Shown here piece by piece: positions 47,405 to 56,027 of a stretch of 64,000 nt of DNA. Made by a program: the position numbers and the translations under genes. This stretch comes from Desulfomicrobium escambiense DSM 10707. Lineage in GTDB: Bacteria > Desulfobacterota > Desulfovibrionia > Desulfovibrionales > Desulfomicrobiaceae. The notes under the pieces were generated by a model. The model worked only from the letters and a program-made list of their open reading frames with translations. It had not been told where the DNA came from and ran no database searches. Location of the stretch: the NCBI RefSeq assembly GCF_000428825.1, contig NZ_AUAR01000005.1, forward strand, positions 62,001 through 126,000, written 5' to 3'. Positions within the stretch are counted from its first letter, which is position 1; every line of letters starts with the position of its first letter.

Positions 47405-48865
47405 CTAGCCGATGACTCCGGGGGAGTCGACGGCGTCGGCTTCGACAGGCGTGTTGCGCGCCTTGAGTATGAAGAGGACGAAGCAGATTGCGGCCACGGC
47501 GATGCCGATGGGGTAACCGATGTCGGAGCTCACCGCGATGGGGAATTCCGGGGCCACGCAGAGGTAGGTGGCGCATACGGCGGTCATGAAGGTGGCCGGG
47601 ATCGTCGCGATCCAGTGCAGTTTGCCGTGGCGGACCAGGTACATGGCCGAGGCCCACAGGACGATGGTGGCCAGGGTCTGGTTGGCGAAGCCGAAGTAGC
47701 GCCAGATGACGTTGAAGTCAGTCTTGGTGATGATGAAGCCGACCACGAACAGGGGCACGGCGATCATCAGGCGCTTGGCGATGGACTTCTGCTCGATCTT
47801 GCCGAAGTCGGCGATGATCAGTCGGGCGGCGCGGAAGGCGGTGTCACCCGAAGTGATGGGCAGGATGATGACGCCGATGATGGCCAGGAAATCGCCGATG
47901 GGGCCCATGAGGGTGGTGGCGACCTGATCGACCACGGCGGCCGGGCCGCCGGCTGCCAGGGCGGCCTGCAGGGCGTCGGGGGTCTGGTAGAAAGTCATGC
48001 CCAGGGTGGCCCAGATCAGGGCGATGATGCCCTCGCCGATCATGGCGCCGTAGAAGATGGGGCGTCCGCACTTCTCGTCAGGCAGGCAGCGCGCCATCAT
48101 GGGCGACTGGGTGGCATGGAAGCCGGAGATGGCGCCGCAGGCGATGGTGATGAACATGAGCGGCCATATCGGCAGGCCCTTGGGGTGCACGTTGGCCAGA
48201 CCCACGCCGTTGGGGAAGAAGGTGTAGCCGTCGACGATGAGCATGCCGGACAGGCCGAAGGCCATGATCAGCAGGCAGACCGTGAAGAGCGGGTAGAGCC
48301 GGCCGATGATCTTGTCGATGGGCATCATGGTGGCCAGGAAGTAGTAGGCGAAGATGATGGCGGTCCAGATCACCACGGCAACGTTCTTGTCCAGGTCGAA
48401 GCCGATCTTGTTGGCCAGGAGCTTGGCCGGTCCGAGAATGAAGACCACGCCGACCAAGAGCAGCAGGATGACCGAGAAGACGTTCATGAACTGCTTGGCG
48501 AAGGCGCCCAGGTTGTAGCCCACGGCGTCGGGGATGGACTTGCCGTCGTAGCGCACGGACATCATGCCCGAGAAGTAGTCGTGCACCGCTCCGGCGAAGA
48601 TGCTGCCCAGAACGATCCAGACCAGGGCGGCCGGGCCGTAGAGTGCGCCGAGGATGGGCCCGAAGATGGGGCCGAGGCCCGCGATGTTGAGCAACTGGAT
48701 CATGTAGATGGTTTTGGGGTTCATCTTGACGAAGTCGACCCCGTCCTCGAGCCGGCAGGCCGGAGTGGCCCGGCATGTGTCTGCGCCGAACTGCGCCTCC
48801 ACGAACTTGCCGTAGACGAAATACCCGGCGATGAGCGCCGCGCAGGCAAGAAAGAAATAGAACAT
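47405..48865 (-). CDS. cstA: CstA-family carbon starvation / pyruvate-type transporter
   Basis: A 486-residue CstA family permease with about 13 predicted TM helices. Key motifs: GLGPIFGPILGALYGP near residue 65, GAVHDYFSGM, and FHATQSPMMARC in the middle. It is shorter than E. coli CstA (about 700 aa), as usual for the deltaproteobacterial/firmicute form. Family members import peptides or pyruvate. A strong AAGGAG precedes the ATG. Immediately upstream on the same strand lie a LytS-type kinase and a LytTR regulator, as with the E. coli BtsS/BtsR-BtsT pyruvate system; pyruvate as substrate is inferred. Confidence 0.9.
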   Translation of the reverse strand: MFYFFLACAALIAGYFVYGKFVEAQFGADTCRATPACRLEDGVDFVKMNPKTIYMIQLLNIAGLGPIFGPILGALYGPAALVWIVLGSIFAGAVHDYFSGMMSVRYDGKSIPDAVGYNLGAFAKQFMNVFSVILLLLVGVVFILGPAKLLANKIGFDLDKNVAVVIWTAIIFAYYFLATMMPIDKIIGRLYPLFTVCLLIMAFGLSGMLIVDGYTFFPNGVGLANVHPKGLPIWPLMFITIACGAISGFHATQSPMMARCLPDEKCGRPIFYGAMIGEGIIALIWATLGMTFYQTPDALQAALAAGGPAAVVDQVATTLMGPIGDFLAIIGVIILPITSGDTAFRAARLIIADFGKIEQKSIAKRLMIAVPLFVVGFIITKTDFNVIWRYFGFANQTLATIVLWASAMYLVRHGKLHWIATIPATFMTAVCATYLCVAPEFPIAVSSDIGYPIGIAVAAICFVLFILKARNTPVEADAVDSPGVIG

Positions 48866-49030
48866 GTCTCACTCCTTTGGAAAAATTGGTCGTAAGGTGG
48901 GCGGCCCCCGCATCGGGGCTGCCACGGGAGCCTGGACGACCATTACCTCAGCAGTGAATAGGCGGGCAACACCCCTCGCGCCAATTGCCGCAAATGGTGT
49001 TTGAATGTTCCGTATGGGGTGATGAACGGC

Positions 49031-50737
49031 TCAGATCTGCGCAGGCATGGGCAGCAGAAAATCCACCTTCGTGCCCTGTCCCGGGGCGCTGACCACCGAC
49101 GGGAGATACGAGGGCCCGAAAATCTGCTCCAGGCGCTGGAAGCAGTTGCGCACCCCTATGCCTCCGGATCGGGAGTCGAGACGCGTCTTGTCGAAAAGCT
49201 TGTCCACCTGGTCCGGGACCATGCCCACGCCGTCGTCGCGCACTTCGACGTGCAGGTGTTCTTCCTTGCGGCGGATCTGGACGCTGATTTCGCCCCCGTC
49301 CTCACGGGTCAGGATGCCGTGCCGCACGCTGTTCTCAACCAGCGGCTGGATGATGAGCGGCGGGATGGGCCATGATTCGCAGCCTTCCTCCACATCGAAG
49401 TTGACCCGGACCCTTTCGCCGAAGCGGGCCTGCTCGATGGCCAGGTAGCAGCGGATCTGGTCCAGCTCTTCGGAGAGAGGAATGAACCCTTTGCTCGCGT
49501 CCAGGCTTTTGCGCAGGTAGCTGGACAAATCCTGGAGGAGGCTGCGCGCCTTTTCCGGGCTGGTCCGGCAGAAGGAGGCGATGGTGTTCAGGGAGTTGAA
49601 GAGGAAGTGCGGGTTGATCTGGGCCTGCAGGCGGCGAATTTCGGCGTGGGCCAGCATGCGCTCGGTGATCTGGATGTTTTCGAGCTCCAGCTGGGTCGAG
49701 AAGAGGTTGCCCAAACCTTTGGCCAGCTCGAACAGCATGAGGTCCAGGGTTCGGCCGGCCGTGCCGTAGAACTTGAGGGTGCCCACGACGTTGCCGCCCT
49801 TGTGCAGGGGGATGATGACGGCGGAGGCGAAGGGGCAGCCAGGATGGGCGCAGCCGATGTTGTCCTTGTGGCTGACGTACATGGGTTCGCCGGTTTCGAG
49901 CACTTCCCGCGTGGCGCTGGTGACCACCGGACGCCCGGCGAGGTGGTGGTCGCTGCCTTGGCCGACGTGGGCCAGGACGTTGACCCGGTCCGTGATGGCC
50001 ACGGCGCCGACCGCGACGCGCGAATGGATGATGCGGGCCGTGGCGGAGGCGCTTTCCAGGGTCAGGCCGGCCCGCAGATGGCTGACCGTGGCATTGGCGA
50101 TGTCGAGGAGTTCCTGGGCCTGGATCGAGTCCTGCCGGGCCCGGAAGCGGAAAACCACATTGATGACCTGCACGAAGGCCGCGGCGCCCAAGGTGTTCAG
50201 GATGATCATGGATGGGGCGATAATGCGGACCAGTTCCAGGGCCTGGGTGAACGAGTGGGACAGGGCCAGGACCATGCCCATGTGCATGGTTTCGCCGACC
50301 AGGGCCAGCCCGGCTGCCCAGCGCCAGTCGACGCTGCGCTCCTTGAGGTACAGGGTCAGAAGGCCGGCCACGGCGCCCTCGATCATAGTCGACAGCCCGC
50401 ACGGCACGGCGCTGAACCCGCCGATGTCGATGAGGATGCGATGCCCGCCGGCGATGAGCCCCGATGCGATGCCGACCAACGGCCCGCCGAAGAGGCCGCC
50501 CGTGATCACGGCCATGGCCCTCAGGTTGGCCACGGACTGGAAGACGAGGTTGCCGCCGTACGTGCCGAGAATGCCGGCGGTGCCGAAGAATGCGATCTGC
50601 AGCAGCGTCGTGCGCCACTGCGGCCCCTGCTGGAGACGGAGCTTGTGGATGGGCGTCACGGTCAGGAGCAGGAAAGCTCCGGCCACGATAAGCCCGAGCC
50701 GTTCGGCCAGGGCGAGTACGAGGGCGTCTGGGTTCAT
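49031..50737 (-). CDS. LytS-type sensor histidine kinase
   Basis: A 568-residue kinase. The N-terminal 5TM-LYT sensor (residues about 10-205; GGNLVFQSVANLRAMAVI, GGLFGGPLVGIASGLIAGGHR) is followed by a GAF domain (about 225-355), the His_kinase box with the phospho-His in INPHFLFNSLNTI, and a GHKL ATPase (QPLVENSVRHGI, VRDDGVGM). The BtsS/YpdA family senses extracellular pyruvate or related ligands through this sensor. It lies 11 bases after the response regulator gene, in the same direction. A 165-base gap, with a 9-bp stem at 48902-48922, separates it from cstA. Confidence 0.93.
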   Translation of the reverse strand: MNPDALVLALAERLGLIVAGAFLLLTVTPIHKLRLQQGPQWRTTLLQIAFFGTAGILGTYGGNLVFQSVANLRAMAVITGGLFGGPLVGIASGLIAGGHRILIDIGGFSAVPCGLSTMIEGAVAGLLTLYLKERSVDWRWAAGLALVGETMHMGMVLALSHSFTQALELVRIIAPSMIILNTLGAAAFVQVINVVFRFRARQDSIQAQELLDIANATVSHLRAGLTLESASATARIIHSRVAVGAVAITDRVNVLAHVGQGSDHHLAGRPVVTSATREVLETGEPMYVSHKDNIGCAHPGCPFASAVIIPLHKGGNVVGTLKFYGTAGRTLDLMLFELAKGLGNLFSTQLELENIQITERMLAHAEIRRLQAQINPHFLFNSLNTIASFCRTSPEKARSLLQDLSSYLRKSLDASKGFIPLSEELDQIRCYLAIEQARFGERVRVNFDVEEGCESWPIPPLIIQPLVENSVRHGILTREDGGEISVQIRRKEEHLHVEVRDDGVGMVPDQVDKLFDKTRLDSRSGGIGVRNCFQRLEQIFGPSYLPSVVSAPGQGTKVDFLLPMPAQI

Positions 50738-50748
50738 GTCGGTGTTTT

Positions 50749-51534
50749 TCAGCCCAGGCCCAGGCGGTCGCGGAAGTCGCGCACCCGGCCCTTGCTGACG
50801 GTGATTTCGGTTGAAGCGCAGTCACGCATGGTCAGAACGTATTTCCCGTTGAACCAGGGTGCGAAGTCGCGGACCTGGGCCAGGTTGACGAGTTCGGCTC
50901 TGTTGGCGCGGAAAAAGGACAGTGGTTCGAGGCGCTGTTCGAGGCGGTCCAGGGTGCATGGTCCGTGGAGCGGAAACCGCCCGTCGCGGGTGTGGACCAT
51001 GGTCCGGCGTTCCTCGGTGCGGATGAAGACCACTTCCCCGTGATCCAGGAGCAGGACGCGTCCCCCGCTTTCCACGGACAGGCGGGTCAGCGCCGGTCCG
51101 AGGCCCATGCCCCGCAGCATGGATCGGAAATCGGGCTGTGGGCCGGCCTGGGGCGCGGCCCGGCTGGTCAGGGCGCGCAGACGGTTCAGGCATTTGGCCA
51201 GCCGTTCCATGGACACGGGCTTGAGCAGGTAGTCCACGGCGTTGTCCTCGAAGGCGCGGATGGCGTACTGGTCGTAGGCCGTGGCGAAGACGAAAAGCGG
51301 TGCCTCGGGCATCAGCATGGCCCGCTCCAGCACCGAGAACCCCGTGCCCCCCGGCATCTGGATGTCCTGAAAGACGACGTCGGGTCTGAGCCGCGCGATT
51401 TCCTCCAGGGCCTGTCCTGCGGACCTGGCCGTACCCGCGATCTCGACGTCGTCGAACCCGGACAGGAGGAAGGACAGCTCGTCCAGGGCGGGAAGTTCGT
51501 CGTCAACCAGAAGGCATCGCAATGGCTTGGTCAT
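50749..51534 (-). CDS. LytTR-family response regulator
   Basis: A 261-residue regulator. The receiver domain has DDELPAL at the N terminus and the phospho-acceptor Asp in VVFQDIQMPG. The conserved Lys is in YLLKPVSMERL. The LytTR DNA-binding domain is at the C terminus (about 165-258; FFRANRAELVNLAQVRDF, ...FNGKYVLTM). It is transcribed just before the LytS kinase. The target is probably cstA (inference from the Bts/Ypd paradigm); I could not find a convincing LytTR direct repeat upstream of cstA. Confidence 0.92.
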   Translation of the reverse strand: MTKPLRCLLVDDELPALDELSFLLSGFDDVEIAGTARSAGQALEEIARLRPDVVFQDIQMPGGTGFSVLERAMLMPEAPLFVFATAYDQYAIRAFEDNAVDYLLKPVSMERLAKCLNRLRALTSRAAPQAGPQPDFRSMLRGMGLGPALTRLSVESGGRVLLLDHGEVVFIRTEERRTMVHTRDGRFPLHGPCTLDRLEQRLEPLSFFRANRAELVNLAQVRDFAPWFNGKYVLTMRDCASTEITVSKGRVRDFRDRLGLG

Positions 51535-51618
51535 GGGTTCATCTCGCGTTTCGGACGCCTCGTAGCAGAATTCCAGGCAAAGTATACAGGCGGCTAACGG
51601 TCCGTTTCCCTTGGGGAA

Positions 51619-52380
51619 TCAGACGGTTCTCAGCCCGCGCATGGAAATTGAGCCCAGGGTGACCCGGTCGTTGAAGAAGCTCGTCCCCTCTCCCGGGTCC
51701 ATGGCCCCCAGAATGTACAGCAGTGGCAGGTAATGCTCCTCCGTGGGGATGGCAAGGCGGGCGTGGGGCAACCCTTCGTACTCGACCAGGGCGTCGTGGT
51801 CCCCGGACGCGATGAGGCCGGCCATGGCCGCGTCGCTTTCTACGGCCCATTCAAACCCTTCATCCTGCCAGGCCATGACCCCGAGGTTGTGGACCATGTT
51901 GCCGCTGCCCATGATGAGCACGCCCTGCTTGCGCAGGGGGGCGAGTTCCCGGCCCAGTTCGTAGTGGAAATACGGCGGCGCCCCGGCGTCGATGCTCAGC
52001 TGGACCACGGGGATGTCGGCCCGCGGGTACATGCGGCACAGCACCGACCAGGCGCCGTGATCCAGGCCCCAGGAACGGTCGTGCCGGATGCGAGCGTAGC
52101 GCGTGGAGTCCATGACCTTGCGGGCCAGGGCTGGGGAGCCGGGGGCCGGGTACTCCATATGGTTCAGTTCCGCCGGGAATCCCGAAAAATCATGAATGGT
52201 CTCGGGCATCTGGGCCGATGTCACGCAGGTGCCGTCAGTCTCCCAGTGGGCCGAGACGCACAGGATCGCCCGCGGGCGGGGCAACTCGCGGCCGAGCTGC
52301 GTCCAGGCGCGGCTGAATTCGTTGTCCTCGATGGCGTTCATGGGGTTGCCGTGGCCGACGAAAACAAGGGGCATCTTCAT
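51619..52380 (-). CDS. DODA-type extradiol aromatic ring-opening dioxygenase
   Basis: A 253-residue class III (LigB-superfamily) dioxygenase of the 4,5-DOPA dioxygenase/YgiD type. Metal and catalytic histidines are seen in FVGHGNPMNA, CVSAHWET, HDFSGFP, LDHGAWSVL and MGSGNMVHNLG. The natural substrate of the bacterial enzymes is uncertain. AAAGGA precedes ATG 52380. A membrane protein gene ends 3 bases upstream on the same strand, so these two are probably co-transcribed. Confidence 0.9.
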   Translation of the reverse strand: MKMPLVFVGHGNPMNAIEDNEFSRAWTQLGRELPRPRAILCVSAHWETDGTCVTSAQMPETIHDFSGFPAELNHMEYPAPGSPALARKVMDSTRYARIRHDRSWGLDHGAWSVLCRMYPRADIPVVQLSIDAGAPPYFHYELGRELAPLRKQGVLIMGSGNMVHNLGVMAWQDEGFEWAVESDAAMAGLIASGDHDALVEYEGLPHARLAIPTEEHYLPLLYILGAMDPGEGTSFFNDRVTLGSISMRGLRTV

Positions 52381-52382
52381 GT

Positions 52383-53234
52383 TTATCCTTTGGTGGTGAA
52401 AACCCTGGTCCAGGCCAGGGTCAGGGCGATGGAATAGAGGGCGGCGACGATGCCCAGGGCCACGTCGTACATGGCCGGGGCGGCCAGAGCCAGCCGGATG
52501 AAGAGGGTCGAGAGGGCGTAGCCCGAATTGCGGAACACAGCGTGGAACGAGGGCCGAAAGCACTGCGAGATGAGCACCACCAGGATGTCGGTGAAGATCA
52601 GCAGCGTATAGAAGACGGGAAAGAAGTCGATGTGCGGCAGACCCGCGAACTTGTTGTAGAGATTGTTCAGGCCCAGGGTGACGAAGGTGCCCAGGAGCAG
52701 CAAGGCGATGCCCTTCTTGGCCGCCACGAACCGGAACAGGTCGTGGGGCAGGCCCATGTCCTGCTTCTTGGCGGGCTGGATGCGGTAGTAGACGCCCAGC
52801 AGGGCGAAGACCGCCAGGGCCCCGAAGCCGTAGCCCAGGATATGGTAGACTTTGGTCAGTTCTGTCCCGATGGTGATGGGCTCGGCGAAATGGGAGAGTT
52901 CCTTGAAGGCGTCCCGCAGGAGGATGAGGGACAGGATCTCGAACTGCTTGCCCACGGATCTGGAAAAGGAGCACGGCAGGGTGAAGATGAGGCTCACGAC
53001 CTCAAGAATCAGCACCAGAGTGAAGGCCAGGTTCACGGCGTGAAAATGGTTGGTTGGGGTGTGCGCGGCCAGGGCTGCCGGCAGCAGGCCGTTTCTGTTG
53101 AGCTCGATCCCCGCCATGGCGCCCAGGAAGACGACGATGAGCCCCAGGGCGAAGCGGCGGTGCATGCGCTCGTGCTCCCAGAAATGGTGCAGCGGGTCGA
53201 AGATGTAGGTCAGGCGTTCGAATATCGGGTCCAT
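52383..53234 (-). CDS. Multi-pass membrane protein of unknown function
   Basis: A 283-residue inner-membrane protein with about seven TM segments (first near FALGLIVVFLGAMAGIE; others near VNLAFTLVLILEVVSLIF, GFGALAVFALLGVYY, IALLLLGTFVTLGL, FYTLLIFTDILVVLI, and the C-terminal pair). I do not recognise a transporter family. ATG 53234 has AGAGGA 9 bases upstream; the longer form from a TTG at 53255 adds seven residues but no ribosome site. It sits in a leftward run with a flavodoxin-fold reductase upstream and the dioxygenase downstream. Confidence 0.65.
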   Translation of the reverse strand: MDPIFERLTYIFDPLHHFWEHERMHRRFALGLIVVFLGAMAGIELNRNGLLPAALAAHTPTNHFHAVNLAFTLVLILEVVSLIFTLPCSFSRSVGKQFEILSLILLRDAFKELSHFAEPITIGTELTKVYHILGYGFGALAVFALLGVYYRIQPAKKQDMGLPHDLFRFVAAKKGIALLLLGTFVTLGLNNLYNKFAGLPHIDFFPVFYTLLIFTDILVVLISQCFRPSFHAVFRNSGYALSTLFIRLALAAPAMYDVALGIVAALYSIALTLAWTRVFTTKG

Positions 53235-53260
53235 TGGCGTAATCCTCTGGGACAAAAGCG

Positions 53261-53839
53261 TTAGAGATGCCTTGAGACGATGGCCACGACCTCGCTCAGG
53301 TAGGATTTGCGGACCTCCTCCGACACGGATGCCACGCTGCCGAAAAAGGCGTGATGGAGCACCTCGATGCCGCAGAGTTCGAAAATCCCGGTGTCCGTGG
53401 TCATGGCCATGGCCTCGTGCATGCCCCGCGAGTCACAGACGGTGCTGGGCAGCCCCGTGGTGCTGAAGATGAGGGCCTTCCTGCCGCTCAAAAGGCCCGT
53501 CATCATGTTGTCGTGGAGCGCGTAGGCGAAGTCCTGGCAGAAGACCCGGTCGAAATAGCCCTTGAGCATGGCCGGCATGCCCGTCCACCACACCGGGTAC
53601 ACGAAGGTCAGGATGTCGGCCCAGGAGACGAACTCCTGTTCCTGTCGGACGTCCTGGGCCCGCATGTGCGGCGGCGCTTCAAGTTCGACCCTTCCGAGCA
53701 CCGGGTTGAAGCCGATGCCGTAAAGGTCGCGGCGGAGGATGTCATGCCCCATGGCCGAGGAGACCGCCTCCACGGAATCGGCTATGGCCGCGTTGAAACT
53801 CGTGGGGTTCGGGTGGCAGAAGATGATGAGATGGTTCAT
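53261..53839 (-). CDS. NAD(P)H dehydrogenase (quinone)-like flavoprotein
   Basis: A 192-residue flavodoxin-fold (Flavodoxin_2) protein related to KefF/MdaB/NQO1-type reductases. The N terminus LIIFCHPNPTSFNAAIAD is the FMN phosphate loop. YPVWWTGMPAMLKGYFDRVF is the quinone reductase signature, and STTGLPS follows. It reduces quinones or similar acceptors with two electrons, using FMN or FAD. It lies 26 bases upstream of the membrane protein gene on the same strand. Exact substrate is unknown. Confidence 0.85.
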   Translation of the reverse strand: MNHLIIFCHPNPTSFNAAIADSVEAVSSAMGHDILRRDLYGIGFNPVLGRVELEAPPHMRAQDVRQEQEFVSWADILTFVYPVWWTGMPAMLKGYFDRVFCQDFAYALHDNMMTGLLSGRKALIFSTTGLPSTVCDSRGMHEAMAMTTDTGIFELCGIEVLHHAFFGSVASVSEEVRKSYLSEVVAIVSRHL

Positions 53840-53992
53840 GGCGTCCCCTTGTATGCGCTGAGCTTCACGGGATTCTTCCGTGCGTCCCCGGCCGATGCGC
53901 CGGAGAACAGGGAATGGGATTATGATGAACCATACGCCACGTGAAAAATTCTGGAAAGGTTTTTTTGGTTCGCGCGGTGAAGTTGCAGCAAT

Positions 53993-54229
53993 TCAGGGCT
54001 GTTGACAGGAAGTCCGCAGGATTTGGGCAATCCGCTCGTCTTTCGGGATGAGGCCTGTTTCAAGCTTGGAATGGACCAGGCGGTCATCGACGAAGACCTC
54101 AAAGGAGCCTCTGCTTCCTTGGCTCAGGCTCACCGATGCGCCGCACTCGACGCGCAGTCTGTCCGCAAGACCTGCGGCGCGCTTGGCATAGCCAGCTCAC
54201 ACGCCGCAATAGAGAATTCGTACCTGCAT
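53993..54229 (-). CDS. SelW-like selenoprotein (Rdx family), UGA-decoded
   Basis: Reading from ATG 54229 through the TGA at 54197-54199 as selenocysteine gives 78 residues. They begin MQVRILYCGVUAGYAKRAAG, with Sec at position 11 in a CxxU redox motif. The rest reads SLSQGSRGSFEVFVDDRLV followed by HSKLETGLIPKDERI, which is the Rdx/SelW/SelT fold (GxFEVxVDGxLIxSKxxTGxFP). Known Rdx proteins are small thioredoxin-like redox partners, some with Sec. A SECIS-like stem-loop lies just after the TGA. ORF callers miss it because the TGA looks like a stop. It begins 17 bases after the DUF2845 gene, in the same direction. Its precise partner is unknown. Confidence 0.88.
54163..54199 (-). promoter_or_regulatory. 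Bacterial SECIS-like element
   Basis: After the UGA at 54197-54199 there are 24 bases and then the apical loop GGUCU on the 5-bp stem CCGCA/TGCGG (54163-54177). E. coli fdhF uses the same GCAGGUCU-GC type of apex for SelB. The distance of the loop from the UGA is longer than in fdhF but in the range seen in other bacteria. Confidence 0.75.
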
Positions 54230-54246
54230 GACGCACTCCGGGCGTT

Positions 54247-54540
54247 TCAGTTCTGGAAATATTCCGTCTTCCTGAGTTCCCCGCCTTCGAAGGTCAGGAC
54301 GTAGTAGCCCCCGCTCACTTCGTAGGTCATTTCCGTGACGTAGAGCAGGACCTCCTGGCCTGCGCGCCTGACCGTGATCTCGCCCACGCGCTCCTCCCAG
54401 AGAGGGTCGCCGCATTTCTTGCGCACCTTGGCGATGATGGTGCCGGGGGTCATGAGGTCGCCCTGGCAGCGCAGATCTGCGGACCATGACGGGCCGGCCA
54501 GAAATGTCAGGGTCGCCAGAATGAAAAAGGTCTTTCGCAT
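54247..54540 (-). CDS. DUF2845 family secreted protein
   Basis: A 97-residue protein with a Sec signal peptide (cleavage near SWSA, residue 21). The mature part is of DUF2845 type: DLRCQGDLMTPGTIIAKV, KKCGDPLWEE and VLLYVTEMTYEVSGG. Function is unknown; the two mature cysteines probably form a disulfide. ATG 54540 follows GGAG; upstream extensions have no ribosome site. It is divergent from aspA and precedes the selenoprotein by 17 bases, so they may share a transcript. Confidence 0.75.
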   Translation of the reverse strand: MRKTFFILATLTFLAGPSWSADLRCQGDLMTPGTIIAKVRKKCGDPLWEERVGEITVRRAGQEVLLYVTEMTYEVSGGYYVLTFEGGELRKTEYFQN

Positions 54541-54614
54541 CGGGCTGTCTCCGGTTAGGGGGAATTTCAGCGCCACACTAGGACGCAAGACAATGGCGCG
54601 TAAAGGGGGGAGAT

Positions 54615-56027
54615 ATGGAATACCGGATCGAAAAGGATTCCCTCGGCGATAGGAAGGTCCCGGCACACGCCTACTACGGGGTGCAGACCGTGCGGGCCAT
54701 GGAGAATTTCCAGGTCACGGGGATTCACATCTCCCATTATCCGCTGCACATCGAGGCGTTGGCGTGCATTAAGCAGGCCGCGGCTCTGGCCAACCTGGAA
54801 CTGGGCATTTTGGACCCGGTCATCGCCGAGGCCGTCATGGCCGCCTGCCGGGAAGTGCGGGAAGGGAAGTTCAACGACCAGTTCGTGGTCGACGTCATCC
54901 AGGGCGGGGCCGGCACGTCGGTCAACATGAACGCCAACGAGGTCATCGCCAACCGCGCCCTGGAACTCATGGGCCACGACAAGGGGCAGTACGCCTTCTG
55001 CCATCCCAACAACCACGTCAACCTCTCCCAGTCCACCAACGACGTCTACCCGACGTCCCTGCGCATCACGGCCATCTGGAAGATCAGGGAGGTCATGCGC
55101 AGCATGGAGGATCTGGTGGAGGCCCTGGCCGCCAAGGGCGCGGAGTTCGCCGACGTGCTGAAGATGGGCCGCACCCAGCTCCAGGACGCGGTGCCCATGA
55201 CGCTCGGCCAGGAGTTCGCGGCCTGGGCCGTGACCGTGGGCGAGGACATGGAGCGCATCCAGGAATGCCGCAAGCTCCTGATGGAGATCAACATGGGCGC
55301 CACGGCCATCGGCACGGGCATCAACACCGTGCCGGCCTACGCAGCCTTCGTCTGCGAGAAGCTCGCGCACATCACGGGACTGCCCCTGACCAAGTCGCCC
55401 AATCTCGTGGAGGCCACCTCGGACACGGGCGCCTTCGTGCAGCTCTCGGGGGTGTTCAAGCGCGTGGCCGTCAAGCTCTCCAAGATCTGCAACGACCTGC
55501 GCCTGCTGTCCTCGGGCCCCTTCTGCGGCCTGGGCGAGATCAATCTCCCCCCCCGCCAGCCGGGCTCGTCCATCATGCCGGGCAAGGTCAATCCGGTCAT
55601 CCCCGAGATGGTCAACCAGGTCTGCTTCCAGGCCATCGGCAACGACCTGACCGTGACCATGGCCGCCGAGGCCGGCCAGCTTGAACTCAACGTCTTCGAG
55701 CCCATCATCGCCTTCAACCTCTTCCAGACCATGGACATGCTCGTGCGGGCCATGCGCATCCTCAAGGACCGCTGCATCGTCGGCATCACGGCCAACCGCG
55801 AGCGCTGCGCCCAACTGGTGCGGGCCTCGGCCGGCATCGTGACGATCCTCGTGCCCTATCTGGGCTACGACGAAGCCGCGGCCATCGCCAAGGAGGCGGC
55901 CTCGACGGGCAAGGCGGTCTACGACCTGGTGCTGGAAAAGGGGCTCATGACCCAGGAGGAGCTGGAGGACGCCCTCGATCCCATGAAGATGACCCACCCG
56001 CGCATGGTGCGCAGCGGCCGCTTCTAG
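54615..56027 (+). CDS. aspA: Aspartate ammonia-lyase
   Basis: Converts L-aspartate to fumarate and ammonia. The 470-residue enzyme has the fumarase/aspartase signature GSSIMPGKVNPVIPE, the GGAGTSVNMNANEVIANRA block and the FCHPNNHVNLSQSTNDVYPT region. KMGRTQLQDAVPMTLGQE distinguishes aspartase from fumarase C. A GGGGGAG site precedes ATG 54615. The gene ends in a 4-base convergent overlap with lysR. In a sulfate reducer it may feed fumarate respiration or nitrogen metabolism (inference). Confidence 0.94.
   Translation: MEYRIEKDSLGDRKVPAHAYYGVQTVRAMENFQVTGIHISHYPLHIEALACIKQAAALANLELGILDPVIAEAVMAACREVREGKFNDQFVVDVIQGGAGTSVNMNANEVIANRALELMGHDKGQYAFCHPNNHVNLSQSTNDVYPTSLRITAIWKIREVMRSMEDLVEALAAKGAEFADVLKMGRTQLQDAVPMTLGQEFAAWAVTVGEDMERIQECRKLLMEINMGATAIGTGINTVPAYAAFVCEKLAHITGLPLTKSPNLVEATSDTGAFVQLSGVFKRVAVKLSKICNDLRLLSSGPFCGLGEINLPPRQPGSSIMPGKVNPVIPEMVNQVCFQAIGNDLTVTMAAEAGQLELNVFEPIIAFNLFQTMDMLVRAMRILKDRCIVGITANRERCAQLVRASAGIVTILVPYLGYDEAAAIAKEAASTGKAVYDLVLEKGLMTQEELEDALDPMKMTHPRMVRSGRF

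Noticed and set aside
47300-48895. Plus-strand frame opposite cstA
   Set aside because: Antisense to a clear 13-TM transporter; Asp/Gly/Val-rich translation typical of a shadow frame.
48866-49030. LytTR-type direct repeat upstream of cstA
   Set aside because: ACCTCA and ACCCCTCG occur 26 bases apart, but spacing and sequence do not fit the known ACC-rich repeats well enough to call.
54002-54304. Plus-strand 100-codon frame at the selenoprotein locus
   Set aside because: It is the antisense frame of the SelW-like gene and DUF2845; no ribosome site and no recognisable domain, whereas the minus strand shows Rdx similarity and a SECIS-like loop.
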